DNA from: IMCC45349 sp047219225
Lineage (GTDB): Bacteria > Bacteroidota > Bacteroidia > Flavobacteriales > Flavobacteriaceae
Direction: 5' to 3'
Assembly: GCF_047219225.1 (NCBI RefSeq)
Contig: NZ_CP178208.1
Coordinates: forward strand, 1,302,001 to 1,366,000
Length of the DNA stretch: 64,000 nt
Positions 11,304 through 20,080 of the stretch are shown here, one piece after another. Every line of letters begins with the position of its first letter. Within the stretch, counting starts at the first letter, position 1. The notes beneath the pieces were generated by a model that was given only the letters and a program-made list of their open reading frames with translations, was not told the DNA's origin and ran no database searches. The translations under genes and the position numbers were made by a program.

Positions 11304-14300
11304 ATGAATAAATTACGCTATTTAGCATTCATATTTTCCCTAATAATTAATTATGGTGTAGCACAAACAACAGATTTATCGGTTGTGGTAGAAGCACAAG
11401 ATTTATCTGGAAACGAAATTTCTCAAGCTCATATATACGAGGAGTTTCAATATATTGTTACTATTATTAATACAGGTGACTCTGTTACTAATGCTTCTTT
11501 TACTCAAGTTATTGATGAAAATATTACGGTTTTATCTTATCAAAGTCAAAACCAACAAGGAGGTGCAAGTGAAGTTGGAAGTTTAACTCTAACTCCTGAA
11601 AATATGTTGCTAGGAACGATAGCAGATTTACCTAACAACTCAAGTGTACAAGTAAAAGTTATCGTTAAAGCACCTTTAGAGATTGGTGGCGTAGCCACTA
11701 ATGTAAATGTATTTTCTCCTTCAGATGTCCAAGACACAGATTTAACTAATAATCAATCTATTATTTCAATTGATATTACTGATGTAGACATAGATTTTAC
11801 AGTAACCTATTCGCAAGTAACGCCTCCAGAAGGTACAGGTATTAGTGCTTGGGGAGATACTGTAACTTATCAATTTACTATAACAAATAACAGTATTATA
11901 GATTACCCACTAGATGGTTTTAGGGGAAAAATGAGCTTAAGTAGCCCATTAGCTAATGGGCAAGCAGTCGTTCAACAAATTAACGCTAATTGTATTTCTG
12001 GCACTAACGGTACAGATTGCCCAGCTACACCTATTGGTCAAGGAGCTGTAGAAGTTATTAGTTCTTCCGTTAATCTTTTTGAATTTCTTACACCTCATGT
12101 ATTCACATCGGGAGGTTCGTTAACTTTTGATGTTACTTATCAATTTTTAGAACCAGCTTGCGGCTTTGAAGACGATAGTATTGAAGTACAAAGCAATATA
12201 GAACTTGTTTTAAATCACACTAACGAATCTTCTAACCTATCAAATTCTATTACAACAGAATTACTTCCTGCAAATCCATGCGAAGTTACTGATCCTTGTA
12301 TAGAAACGGTTCAAATTAATCCTGATCCATCTCTAATGGTAGATTGGGGAGAAGAAGTGACGTTTGAAACAACTGTTTGTAATAATGGCCCATTAGAAGC
12401 TCCTATGCGATTCTTTTTACAAAACCTATCTCCTAATATTGCTTGGAATATTATTTCAGTAGATTGCATTGATACTACTAATGGTATAACATGTAACGAC
12501 TTTACGCTATCAATTGATAATAGTGGTATTTTTTGGACAAGTAATAATTTTATAATGCCTGTTGGAGCTACTATTACTGTAGTTACAGTTGTAGAATTTA
12601 TTGAACCTGAATGTGTTGCTAATGCTAATATTAATAATGCTCATATAAGAACCGGAACTAATTTACTCTCAAATACCATTTTTGATAGTGATATCTTAAA
12701 TAGTGTAGATAGTGATTATGTTATTTTACCAGATTCTGAGTTATGCCCAAATATAGACTTAACTATTACAAAAACTCAAATAAGTCCAATATTACCTGAA
12801 GGTGAAAGTGAATCTAATACTACTTCTTGGGGAGAAATAGTTTATGAAATAACCGCTACCAACCTTGATCTTAATGAAGATGCTTTAATATTAATAGACG
12901 ACTTTTTTACTTCTGGAACGAATCCAGTTATTGGAACACTTACTGCCATTGATTGTGTTTCTACCACTGGAACTGCTGAATGCTTTTCAATCCCAAATAA
13001 TGCCTTAAATATTCCGCTAGATGGCATCCCTCAAGATGGGGAGAATGATATGTTTTGGCAAATTACTGTCGAAGATAATTGGGTACTGCCAGCAAATAGT
13101 TCAGTTACATTTACTGCTACTGTTTTATGGGAACCAGAATGTGATACAGAGCCTATTAGAGTTACAAATAATGTAGAAATAGATCATGCTGATGCAAATA
13201 CAGACAATATTGCTAATAATGATGCTTCTGTTTCAACATTCTTAGCACCATGTATAGATTTGGTTGTACAAACTTTTCCTGAGAGTACCTCTGTATTAAC
13301 TGACGAACCTTTTAATTGGATTGTTGATATATCTAATAGTGTAACAAGTTCTAGTGCTGTTGATGTTCTTTTTGAGAATATATTAAGTGATGTTTTTACT
13401 GTAAATGGCACTCCTACTTGCGAAGTTACTTCGGGTAATGCGACATGTGTTTCTTCCTTTAATATTGATAATAATTTAGTTTCTGGAACTATTCCTAGTA
13501 TGGAAGCAGGATCTACCGTAAGAATTTATATTCCAGTAATTGCACCACAATTTGGAGGTGCTTTTCCTAATCAAGCCGAAGCTACACCTAGTCCTATTAA
13601 CAACGAAGAAATTACACCTGAAACTAATATTTCTATTAGCAATGTTCAAGTATTAGCACCAGAGCTTACAAAACAATTTAACCCAGAAACTATTGTTCAA
13701 GGTTTCGAAAGCACCCTAACTTTTACAGTACATAACATAGACACTAATGCAATACAAAATGGCATTGGGTTTATTGATAATTTACCTGCTGGAATTACAC
13801 TTTCTGGAGAACCATTTTGGGTTAATGCTAATGGATGTACTGCACAATTTACTGGAACTATTGGTGATGACTTTGTAGGCATTAGTAATTTAACTTTCCC
13901 TGAAGGCGTAGCATCATGTAGTTTTGCAGTAAACGTAACCAGTAATACTATTGGAACCTATATTAATGAAGATGCTAATTTTAGTGAGCAAGTTAATATT
14001 GACACCTCACAAACTTATGCAACACTTAATGTAATTGAGGATACTAGCAATGTAGATATTGAAGTTTTAAAAAGTGTAACTCCTGAAGAAGTTGCCTTAG
14101 GAGGCGAAGTAACTTTTACAATTAGCATTACTAACTTAGGTACCACTACTGCTACTGCTATTAATATTTTAGAGCAATTACCTAATGGATACTCTTATGT
14201 TTCATCACAAACAAGTAATGGAATTTATGATGAACTTTCTGGAATATGGAGTATAGACACCTTATTGCCTTCTGAATCTGAATCTTTGACTATTGTAGCC

Positions 14301-14693
14301 ACAGTTAGTGCTTCAACTGAATTGGAAAATATTGCTTTACTAAACAGTGTTAATGAAATAGACAGAGATGATACTAATAACGAAGATACTGCTTCTGTTA
14401 CTGTAAACAATTGTTTAAATGTTCCTGAAGGAATTTCACCTAATAACGATACCTATAATGACACATTAGTAATTCCTTGTATTGAAGATTATGAAAATAA
14501 CATTCTAAAAATCTACAATCGTTATGGTGCGTTAATTTACGAAACGACTAATTATGATAATTCATGGAATGGAATAGCAAATATAGGTTTGCTCAAAACA
14601 AACGAAATACTTCCAGTTGGGACTTATTTTTATGTATTAGAGATTAAAGAGTTAAACGAGCCTTTAGTAGGTTGGGTTTATTTAAATTATTAA
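11304..14693 (+). CDS. Large DUF11-repeat protein with T9SS type B sorting domain
   Basis: 1129 residues with a signal peptide (LAFIFSLIINYGVAQ). Multiple DUF11-type beta-sandwich repeats follow, several opening near TNNSI, VCNNGP or ITNLG motifs. Many Cys pairs (for example NCISGTNGTDC) suggest disulphides. The C-terminus is the CHU_C / gliding-motility type B domain: PEGISPNNDTYNDTLVIP then LKIYNRYGALIYE. Known type B cargo is exported by the type IX secretion system and kept at or released from the surface. Likely an adhesin-like surface protein. Its end overlaps the convergent gene at 14690 by 4 bp. Confidence 0.87.
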   Translation: MNKLRYLAFIFSLIINYGVAQTTDLSVVVEAQDLSGNEISQAHIYEEFQYIVTIINTGDSVTNASFTQVIDENITVLSYQSQNQQGGASEVGSLTLTPENMLLGTIADLPNNSSVQVKVIVKAPLEIGGVATNVNVFSPSDVQDTDLTNNQSIISIDITDVDIDFTVTYSQVTPPEGTGISAWGDTVTYQFTITNNSIIDYPLDGFRGKMSLSSPLANGQAVVQQINANCISGTNGTDCPATPIGQGAVEVISSSVNLFEFLTPHVFTSGGSLTFDVTYQFLEPACGFEDDSIEVQSNIELVLNHTNESSNLSNSITTELLPANPCEVTDPCIETVQINPDPSLMVDWGEEVTFETTVCNNGPLEAPMRFFLQNLSPNIAWNIISVDCIDTTNGITCNDFTLSIDNSGIFWTSNNFIMPVGATITVVTVVEFIEPECVANANINNAHIRTGTNLLSNTIFDSDILNSVDSDYVILPDSELCPNIDLTITKTQISPILPEGESESNTTSWGEIVYEITATNLDLNEDALILIDDFFTSGTNPVIGTLTAIDCVSTTGTAECFSIPNNALNIPLDGIPQDGENDMFWQITVEDNWVLPANSSVTFTATVLWEPECDTEPIRVTNNVEIDHADANTDNIANNDASVSTFLAPCIDLVVQTFPESTSVLTDEPFNWIVDISNSVTSSSAVDVLFENILSDVFTVNGTPTCEVTSGNATCVSSFNIDNNLVSGTIPSMEAGSTVRIYIPVIAPQFGGAFPNQAEATPSPINNEEITPETNISISNVQVLAPELTKQFNPETIVQGFESTLTFTVHNIDTNAIQNGIGFIDNLPAGITLSGEPFWVNANGCTAQFTGTIGDDFVGISNLTFPEGVASCSFAVNVTSNTIGTYINEDANFSEQVNIDTSQTYATLNVIEDTSNVDIEVLKSVTPEEVALGGEVTFTISITNLGTTTATAINILEQLPNGYSYVSSQTSNGIYDELSGIWSIDTLLPSESESLTIVATVSASTELENIALLNSVNEIDRDDTNNEDTASVTVNNCLNVPEGISPNNDTYNDTLVIPCIEDYENNILKIYNRYGALIYETTNYDNSWNGIANIGLLKTNEILPVGTYFYVLEIKELNEPLVGWVYLNY

Positions 14694-15433
14694 TTGTATT
14701 TATTTTCAATTATTTCCATAAACCTAGCTTCGTACTCTTCTTTTCCTTCCCAGTTATTATAATCTGGCTTAACAATACTTTGAATTAAATTACTAGCTTC
14801 CTCAAAAGTTTCAGAAGTATTTAACTGTGACAATACACGTTCGTAATCTTCATTATTACCATCAAATAAATGTTTAATAAAAGCTAATTTATCATTTAAC
14901 CCTATACTTAATCCGTTACTTTTCAGCTTGTCGTTTAATGATTTTTGACCTTCTTCTTTAATAGATTTCTCACCATTAGTAACAGGTTCAAAAATTGGCA
15001 TTTGGTCAAAACCCGCAGTAATTTCATTTAAATCATGCTCTACTTTAGCTGTTTCAACTTTTTCTTCAACTAATAAATCAACCTGTTGTGATTCTTGAGG
15101 CATTTGAGCAACTATATCTTTTATTTTCTCCATTACAGGCTCCATAATACCATCATCTTCAACATCATCAACATTTATGTAAACTTGATTTTCAATTTCC
15201 ACAGTATCACTAACCGTATTATTAAAAGCTTCATCTAACATTCCAAAAAAGGATGAATCATTCCCAATAGTTGGTAAGTCCTCTTCAAAATTTTCTTCGG
15301 CAAATTTTAAAACCGTTAACTTCTCATAAAGTTCTGCAACCTCAGCATGCATCTTAGCTACATCTTCCTTTCCTGTTAATTTAAGAATTCTATGCGCTAT
15401 GCTTATTAATTCAGATTCTAATTTCTTCTTCAT
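14690..15433 (-). CDS. Acidic helical protein of unknown function
   Basis: 247 residues, very acidic, with no signal peptide or membrane segment. The N-terminal 40 residues look like a coiled coil (ELISIAHRILKLTGKEDV). The middle is low-complexity and charged. The C-terminal 70 residues form a helical block (LNDKLAFIKHLFDGNNEDYERVLSQL) with an aromatic end (DYNNWEGKEEYEARFMEII). I know no function. It is divergent from tdk. Confidence 0.7.
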   Translation of the reverse strand: MKKKLESELISIAHRILKLTGKEDVAKMHAEVAELYEKLTVLKFAEENFEEDLPTIGNDSSFFGMLDEAFNNTVSDTVEIENQVYINVDDVEDDGIMEPVMEKIKDIVAQMPQESQQVDLLVEEKVETAKVEHDLNEITAGFDQMPIFEPVTNGEKSIKEEGQKSLNDKLKSNGLSIGLNDKLAFIKHLFDGNNEDYERVLSQLNTSETFEEASNLIQSIVKPDYNNWEGKEEYEARFMEIIENKYN

Positions 15434-15524
15434 AACTTTTAAAATTTAGCTTTTGTTTTTTAATAAATTTGCGCCACCTTTATGCAAACGAATTAATAGT
15501 TTGTTTTAGTGCTAAAATTACAAA

Positions 15525-16172
15525 ATGTTTCTCGAAAATACAGTAAATCATAAAGAACAATTTGGTTGGATAGAAGTTATCTGCGGATCCATGTTTTCTG
15601 GAAAAACAGAAGAACTTATTCGTAGATTAAAGCGTGCGCAATTTGCAAAGCAAAGAGTAGAAATTTTTAAACCTGCAATTGACGTACGTTATGATGATGA
15701 AATGGTGGTTTCTCACGACTCCAACGAGATAAGGTCAACTCCAGTACCAGCAGCTTCAAATATTCCTTTGTTAGCAGATGGCTGTGATGTTGTTGGTATA
15801 GACGAAGCTCAATTTTTTGACGATGAGATTGTTCGCGTATGTAATGACCTTGCGAACAAAGGCATAAGAGTAATAGTAGCTGGATTAGATATGGATTTTA
15901 AAGGCAACCCTTTTGGACCAATGCCTTTTTTAATGGCTACTGCAGAATATGTAACTAAAGTACATGCTGTTTGTACAAGAACAGGAAACTTAGCACAATA
16001 TAGCTATAGAAAAGCAAGAAGTAATGACTTGGTTTTATTAGGCGAAGTTGAAGAATATGAACCTTTAAGTAGAGCTGCTTATTATAAAGCAATGATGAGA
16101 GATAAAGTGCGTAATATTAAGGTTAATGATGCTGAAGATGTATCTCCAAAACAAAAAGAATCCAATGCCTAA
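15525..16172 (+). CDS. tdk: Thymidine kinase
   Basis: 215 residues of the type II thymidine kinase family. Walker A GSMFSGKT at residues 21-28, Walker B-like GIDEAQFF, and the lasso/substrate region TGNLAQYSYR. It phosphorylates thymidine in the pyrimidine salvage pathway, in the cytoplasm. The zinc-binding cysteine set usual in bacterial TK appears reduced (only isolated Cys visible). Its last 8 bases overlap the alr start, so the pair is translationally coupled. Confidence 0.94.
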   Translation: MFLENTVNHKEQFGWIEVICGSMFSGKTEELIRRLKRAQFAKQRVEIFKPAIDVRYDDEMVVSHDSNEIRSTPVPAASNIPLLADGCDVVGIDEAQFFDDEIVRVCNDLANKGIRVIVAGLDMDFKGNPFGPMPFLMATAEYVTKVHAVCTRTGNLAQYSYRKARSNDLVLLGEVEEYEPLSRAAYYKAMMRDKVRNIKVNDAEDVSPKQKESNA

Positions 16173-17271
16173 AGCACAAGAAACCATTCTTGAAATAAAC
16201 TTAAACGCTTTAAAGCATAACTTCGACTATTTAAAATCGAAACTTAATAATAACACTAAATTTTTAGCAGTCGTTAAAGCTTTTGCTTACGGTAGCGATG
16301 CCGCACTTATTGCTAATTATTTACAAGATTTAAATATAGACTATTTTGCTGTTGCTTATACCCATGAAGGTGTTGCATTACGAGATGCAGGAATAACAAA
16401 ACCTATTTTAGTTTTACATCCTCAGCCAATTAATTTTAAAGAAATTATTGATCGTTGTTTAGAGCCCAACTTATATAGTTTAAAAGTTTTTAAAGAATTT
16501 ATTGAAATTGCTGAAAAGGAAAATCAAACAAACTATCCTGTTCACCTTAAATTTAATACAGGATTAAATAGACTTGGTTTTTTAAAAAACGATATAGATG
16601 TTATTGCTAATATTCTTAAAAAAACTAAAGCTGTAAAAGTTACTTCAGTCTTTTCACATTTAGCGGCTAGTGAAGATTCGAACGAAAAACAATTTACGTT
16701 ATCTCAAATTGAAAAATTTGAAACTATAACTGCATTATTAAATACAAAATTAGAATACAAACCAATAAAACATATTTGTAACACTTCAGGCATATTAAAC
16801 TATCCCGAAGCACATTATGATATGGTTAGATCTGGTATAGCTTTGTATGGTTTTGGTAATTCGAAAGAAGAGAACAAACACCTAAAACCTATAGCGTGCT
16901 TAAAATCGATTATATCTCAAATTCATTTGCTTGAAAAAAACGAAACAGTTGGTTATAATAGAGCTTTTAAAAGTGATGGCTTACAAAAATCGGCTACTAT
17001 TCCTATTGGTCATGCAGATGGTATTGGTAGGCAATATGGTAATGGTAAAGGCTATGTCATTATTAATGATTGCAAAGCTCCAATAATTGGCAATGTATGT
17101 ATGGACATGATAATGGTGGATGTTACTAATATTGATTGTAACGAAGGTGATGAAGTAATTATTTTTGACCAAAAAAACTCTGCAAGCAACTTAGCCAACA
17201 CAGTAAACACTATTTCATACGAGCTAATCACTTCAGTTTCACAACGTGTTAAACGTAAGATTGTTAAATAA
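16165..17271 (+). CDS. alr: Alanine racemase
   Basis: I chose the ATG at 16165 (MPKAQETILEINLNAL); the longer frame from 16126 only overlaps tdk. 368 residues. PLP lysine is Lys38 in AVVKAFAYGS, and the second catalytic residue is Tyr in VGYNRAF near residue 262. It converts L- to D-alanine for peptidoglycan. The PLP lysine sits in KAFAYG rather than the common KANAYG, a tolerated change. Overlap with tdk by 8 nt indicates an operon. Confidence 0.94.
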   Translation: MPKAQETILEINLNALKHNFDYLKSKLNNNTKFLAVVKAFAYGSDAALIANYLQDLNIDYFAVAYTHEGVALRDAGITKPILVLHPQPINFKEIIDRCLEPNLYSLKVFKEFIEIAEKENQTNYPVHLKFNTGLNRLGFLKNDIDVIANILKKTKAVKVTSVFSHLAASEDSNEKQFTLSQIEKFETITALLNTKLEYKPIKHICNTSGILNYPEAHYDMVRSGIALYGFGNSKEENKHLKPIACLKSIISQIHLLEKNETVGYNRAFKSDGLQKSATIPIGHADGIGRQYGNGKGYVIINDCKAPIIGNVCMDMIMVDVTNIDCNEGDEVIIFDQKNSASNLANTVNTISYELITSVSQRVKRKIVK

Positions 17272-17347
17272 TAATTTAAGACTCTTTTAACATTTTAAGT
17301 TTTTTCATTATTTTAGATTTCTAATAACTAATAATACATCTTAAACT

Positions 17348-17749
17348 ATGCTTAAAGAATTTAAAGAATTTGCCATGAAAGGCAATTTAGTCGACATTGC
17401 TGTCGGTTTTGTAATGGGTGCTGCTTTTAAAGAAGTAGTAACAGCTTTTACAGGAGGAATTGTTTCTCCATTAGTTGGATTGATTTTTAATTCAGATTTC
17501 AAAGATTTAAAATATGTGATAAAAGAAGGAGTCGCAAACGCCGAAGGAGTTGTACAAGGTGAAGTTTCAGTACTTTGGGGAGCATTCTTAACAAATGTCA
17601 TTGACTTTATTATTGTTGCTTTTGTTATGTTTATGGTAGTAAAAGGTGTAAACAAAATGAAGAAAAAAGAAGAGCCAGCTCCTGCGCCACCAGCTGGACC
17701 ATCTCAAGAAGATTTACTTGCTGAGATTCGTGACTTGTTAAAAAAATAA
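17348..17749 (+). CDS. mscL: Large-conductance mechanosensitive channel MscL
   Basis: 133 residues, normal MscL length. The N-terminal helix FKEFAMKGNLVDIAVGFVMG leads into TM1; TM2 is VIDFIIVAFVMFMVVKGVNKM; the C-terminal helix follows a Pro/Ala-rich linker (PAPAPPAGPS). Forms a homopentameric inner-membrane emergency valve under hypo-osmotic shock. Followed by a strong terminator. Confidence 0.96.
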   Translation: MLKEFKEFAMKGNLVDIAVGFVMGAAFKEVVTAFTGGIVSPLVGLIFNSDFKDLKYVIKEGVANAEGVVQGEVSVLWGAFLTNVIDFIIVAFVMFMVVKGVNKMKKKEEPAPAPPAGPSQEDLLAEIRDLLKK

Positions 17750-17768
17750 CATTATAAACTTTATTGTT

Positions 17769-17805
17769 AAAAAAGACCTTTTTTGTTTAAAAAGGTCTTT
17801 TTTTA
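17769..17805 (+). terminator. Intrinsic terminator after mscL
   Basis: A long AT-flanked stem around AGACCTTTTT and AAAAAGGTCT, followed by a T run. Confidence 0.88.
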
Positions 17806-17839
17806 TTCCTTTCAAAATACATCGATTTAAATTAATAAC

Positions 17840-17847
17840 TACATTTG
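17840..17847 (+). promoter_or_regulatory. TAnnTTTG -7 element upstream of asd
   Basis: TACATTTG matches the Bacteroidota -7 consensus exactly, 28 bp before the asd ATG. The -33 element is not clear. Confidence 0.5.
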
Positions 17848-17875
17848 TTATTCATTTTTAACAAACATCAAACAA

Positions 17876-18865
17876 ATGAAAGTTGCAGTAGTTGGTGCTA
17901 CCGGAATGGTAGGTAACATAATGCTAAAAGTATTAGCAGAAAGAAATTTTCCTATTACAGAATTAATCCCTGTTGCTTCACAAAGAAGTATTGGAAAAGA
18001 CGTTAGTTATAATAACAATTTATATAAAATTGTTGGGCTCGAAACTGCTGTAAAAATGAAACCTCAAATAGCAATCTTTTCAGCTGGTGGAGACACATCC
18101 TTAGAGTGGGCTCCAAAATTTGCTGAAGTTGGTACAACTGTAATCGATAACTCTTCGGCTTGGAGAATGGATCCTACTAAAAAATTGGTGGTTCCAGAAA
18201 TTAATGCTATCACCCTAACAAAAGAAGATAAAATCATAGCTAACCCTAACTGTTCAACAATTCAATTGGTATTAGCATTAGCTCCATTACACAACAAATA
18301 TAAAATGAAAAGAGTAGTTGTTTCTACTTATCAATCAGTTTCTGGAACAGGCGTAAAAGCTGTACAGCAATTAGAAAATGAAACCAATGGTATTGAAGGA
18401 GAAATGGCTTATCCTCATCCAATAAGTAGAAATGCTTTACCACATTGTGATGTGTTTTTAGAAAATGGATACACTAAAGAGGAAATGAAATTGGCTAGAG
18501 AACCACAAAAAATTCTAGACGATAGAACTTTCTCTGTTACTGCAACTGCAGTAAGAATTCCAACTGCTGGCGGACATTCAGAGTCTGTGAACGTACAATT
18601 TGAAAATGATTATAATCTACAAGAAGTAAGATCTTTACTTTCAGAAACCGAGGGTGTTACTGTACAGGACAACACAAGTACAAACACATACCCTATGCCA
18701 ATATATGCAAACGGTAAAGACGATGTATTTGTTGGAAGAATACGTAGGGACGAAACTCAACCTAACACACTAAATATGTGGATTGTAGCAGACAATTTAC
18801 GCAAAGGTGCAGCCACTAATGCTGTTCAAATTGCTGAACATATTGTTACAAACAATCTAATATAA
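17876..18865 (+). CDS. asd: Aspartate-semialdehyde dehydrogenase
   Basis: 329 residues. NADP-binding loop VVGATGMVGNIM at the N-terminus, active-site Cys in NPNCSTIQL (about residue 126), and the family segment RIPTAGGHSESVNVQF. Makes aspartate semialdehyde for lysine/diaminopimelate, threonine and methionine. Monocistronic: terminator before, independent promoter-like element at 17840. Confidence 0.96.
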   Translation: MKVAVVGATGMVGNIMLKVLAERNFPITELIPVASQRSIGKDVSYNNNLYKIVGLETAVKMKPQIAIFSAGGDTSLEWAPKFAEVGTTVIDNSSAWRMDPTKKLVVPEINAITLTKEDKIIANPNCSTIQLVLALAPLHNKYKMKRVVVSTYQSVSGTGVKAVQQLENETNGIEGEMAYPHPISRNALPHCDVFLENGYTKEEMKLAREPQKILDDRTFSVTATAVRIPTAGGHSESVNVQFENDYNLQEVRSLLSETEGVTVQDNTSTNTYPMPIYANGKDDVFVGRIRRDETQPNTLNMWIVADNLRKGAATNAVQIAEHIVTNNLI

Positions 18866-18975
18866 TTGTTATATTCTCATTTTTATAGTAATTTGTAGGA
18901 CTTTTTGGCATTATAACTAATTAATTTTTAAGGATTTCCCTTTTTTTTTATATTAGGCAACCAAATTTTCTATAA

Positions 18976-20058
18976 ATGTTAAAAAAATACACCTATTTAA
19001 TTGGATTAATAGTACTAGCTATTACCATATCATCTTGTTCTGCAGATGATAATTATGAACCTACACCTGTTTCGCCTGTAGTTTTTGATATTAATGCGGT
19101 TCCTTATAATAACTTAATAGAATATAATTTTTTTAATGAAAATCTAGCTGATTTAGATCCTGTTTATGGAGTCGTTCCTTATACACTTCAAAATCCTTTA
19201 TTTACAGATTATGCTAAGAAAAAAAGGTTTATTTGGATGCCAAATGACGTAAGTGCTAATTACAATGGAGATCATGATATTTTAGAATTCCCTGTTGGAA
19301 CTATTCTTATTAAGAATTTTTATTACGAAAACGTATTACCTGATTTAACAACTAAAATATTAGAAACCCGATTAATGATTAATAAATCTGATGGGTGGAT
19401 TTTTGCAACATATAAATGGAACGAAGAACAAACAGAAGCTGTTCTTGATATGAATGGAAGTTTTACTAATTTAAATTGGTTAAAAGAAGGTGTAGAAAAT
19501 AATGTAAATTACAGAATTCCTGCTGGACCAGAATGCCATACGTGTCATAAAACAGGTGATATTTCAATTCCAATTGGACCAAAACCAAGAAATTTAAATC
19601 TTGACTATGATTTCAGTGATGGTAACATGAATCAATTAGAAAAACTGGTTGAAATGGGTTACCTTAACGATAACTTACCTGCAAATATCGAAACTTTGGT
19701 AAGCTGGAAAGATACAAATGCAAGTTTAAACGAAAGAGTAAGATCTTATGTAGACATTAATTGTGCTCATTGTCATACCGAAGAAGCACATTGCGCATAT
19801 AGACCAATTCGTTTCGACTATCTTTCAACAAGCGAACCTTTAAACTTAGGTGTTTGTTTAGATCCTGATACTGATTTAGGAAACGGATTAAATTTTATAG
19901 TTACACCATCAATACCATTAAGATCAGTAATGTATTATAGAATTAACTCTACTGATGTAGCTGTTAGAATGCCGTTATTAGGAAGAACTGTAATTCATGA
20001 AGAAGGTGTAGCTCTAGTAGAAGAATGGATAAACTCATTAGAAGATAACTGTCAATAA
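18976..20058 (+). CDS. Lipoprotein with two haem c (CxxCH) motifs
   Basis: 360 residues. Lipobox in LAITISSCSADDN. Two CxxCH sites are visible: CHTCHK near residue 187 and CAHCHT near residue 264. Similar Bacteroidota proteins are annotated as SO2930-type dihaem cytochromes or repeat-containing lipoproteins; the electron partner is unknown. Likely attached to the periplasmic side of a membrane. It lies 22 bp upstream of the FG-GAP gene, so the two are probably expressed together. Confidence 0.82.
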   Translation: MLKKYTYLIGLIVLAITISSCSADDNYEPTPVSPVVFDINAVPYNNLIEYNFFNENLADLDPVYGVVPYTLQNPLFTDYAKKKRFIWMPNDVSANYNGDHDILEFPVGTILIKNFYYENVLPDLTTKILETRLMINKSDGWIFATYKWNEEQTEAVLDMNGSFTNLNWLKEGVENNVNYRIPAGPECHTCHKTGDISIPIGPKPRNLNLDYDFSDGNMNQLEKLVEMGYLNDNLPANIETLVSWKDTNASLNERVRSYVDINCAHCHTEEAHCAYRPIRFDYLSTSEPLNLGVCLDPDTDLGNGLNFIVTPSIPLRSVMYYRINSTDVAVRMPLLGRTVIHEEGVALVEEWINSLEDNCQ

Positions 20059-20080
20059 AGAACAACTTAATAAATTAATT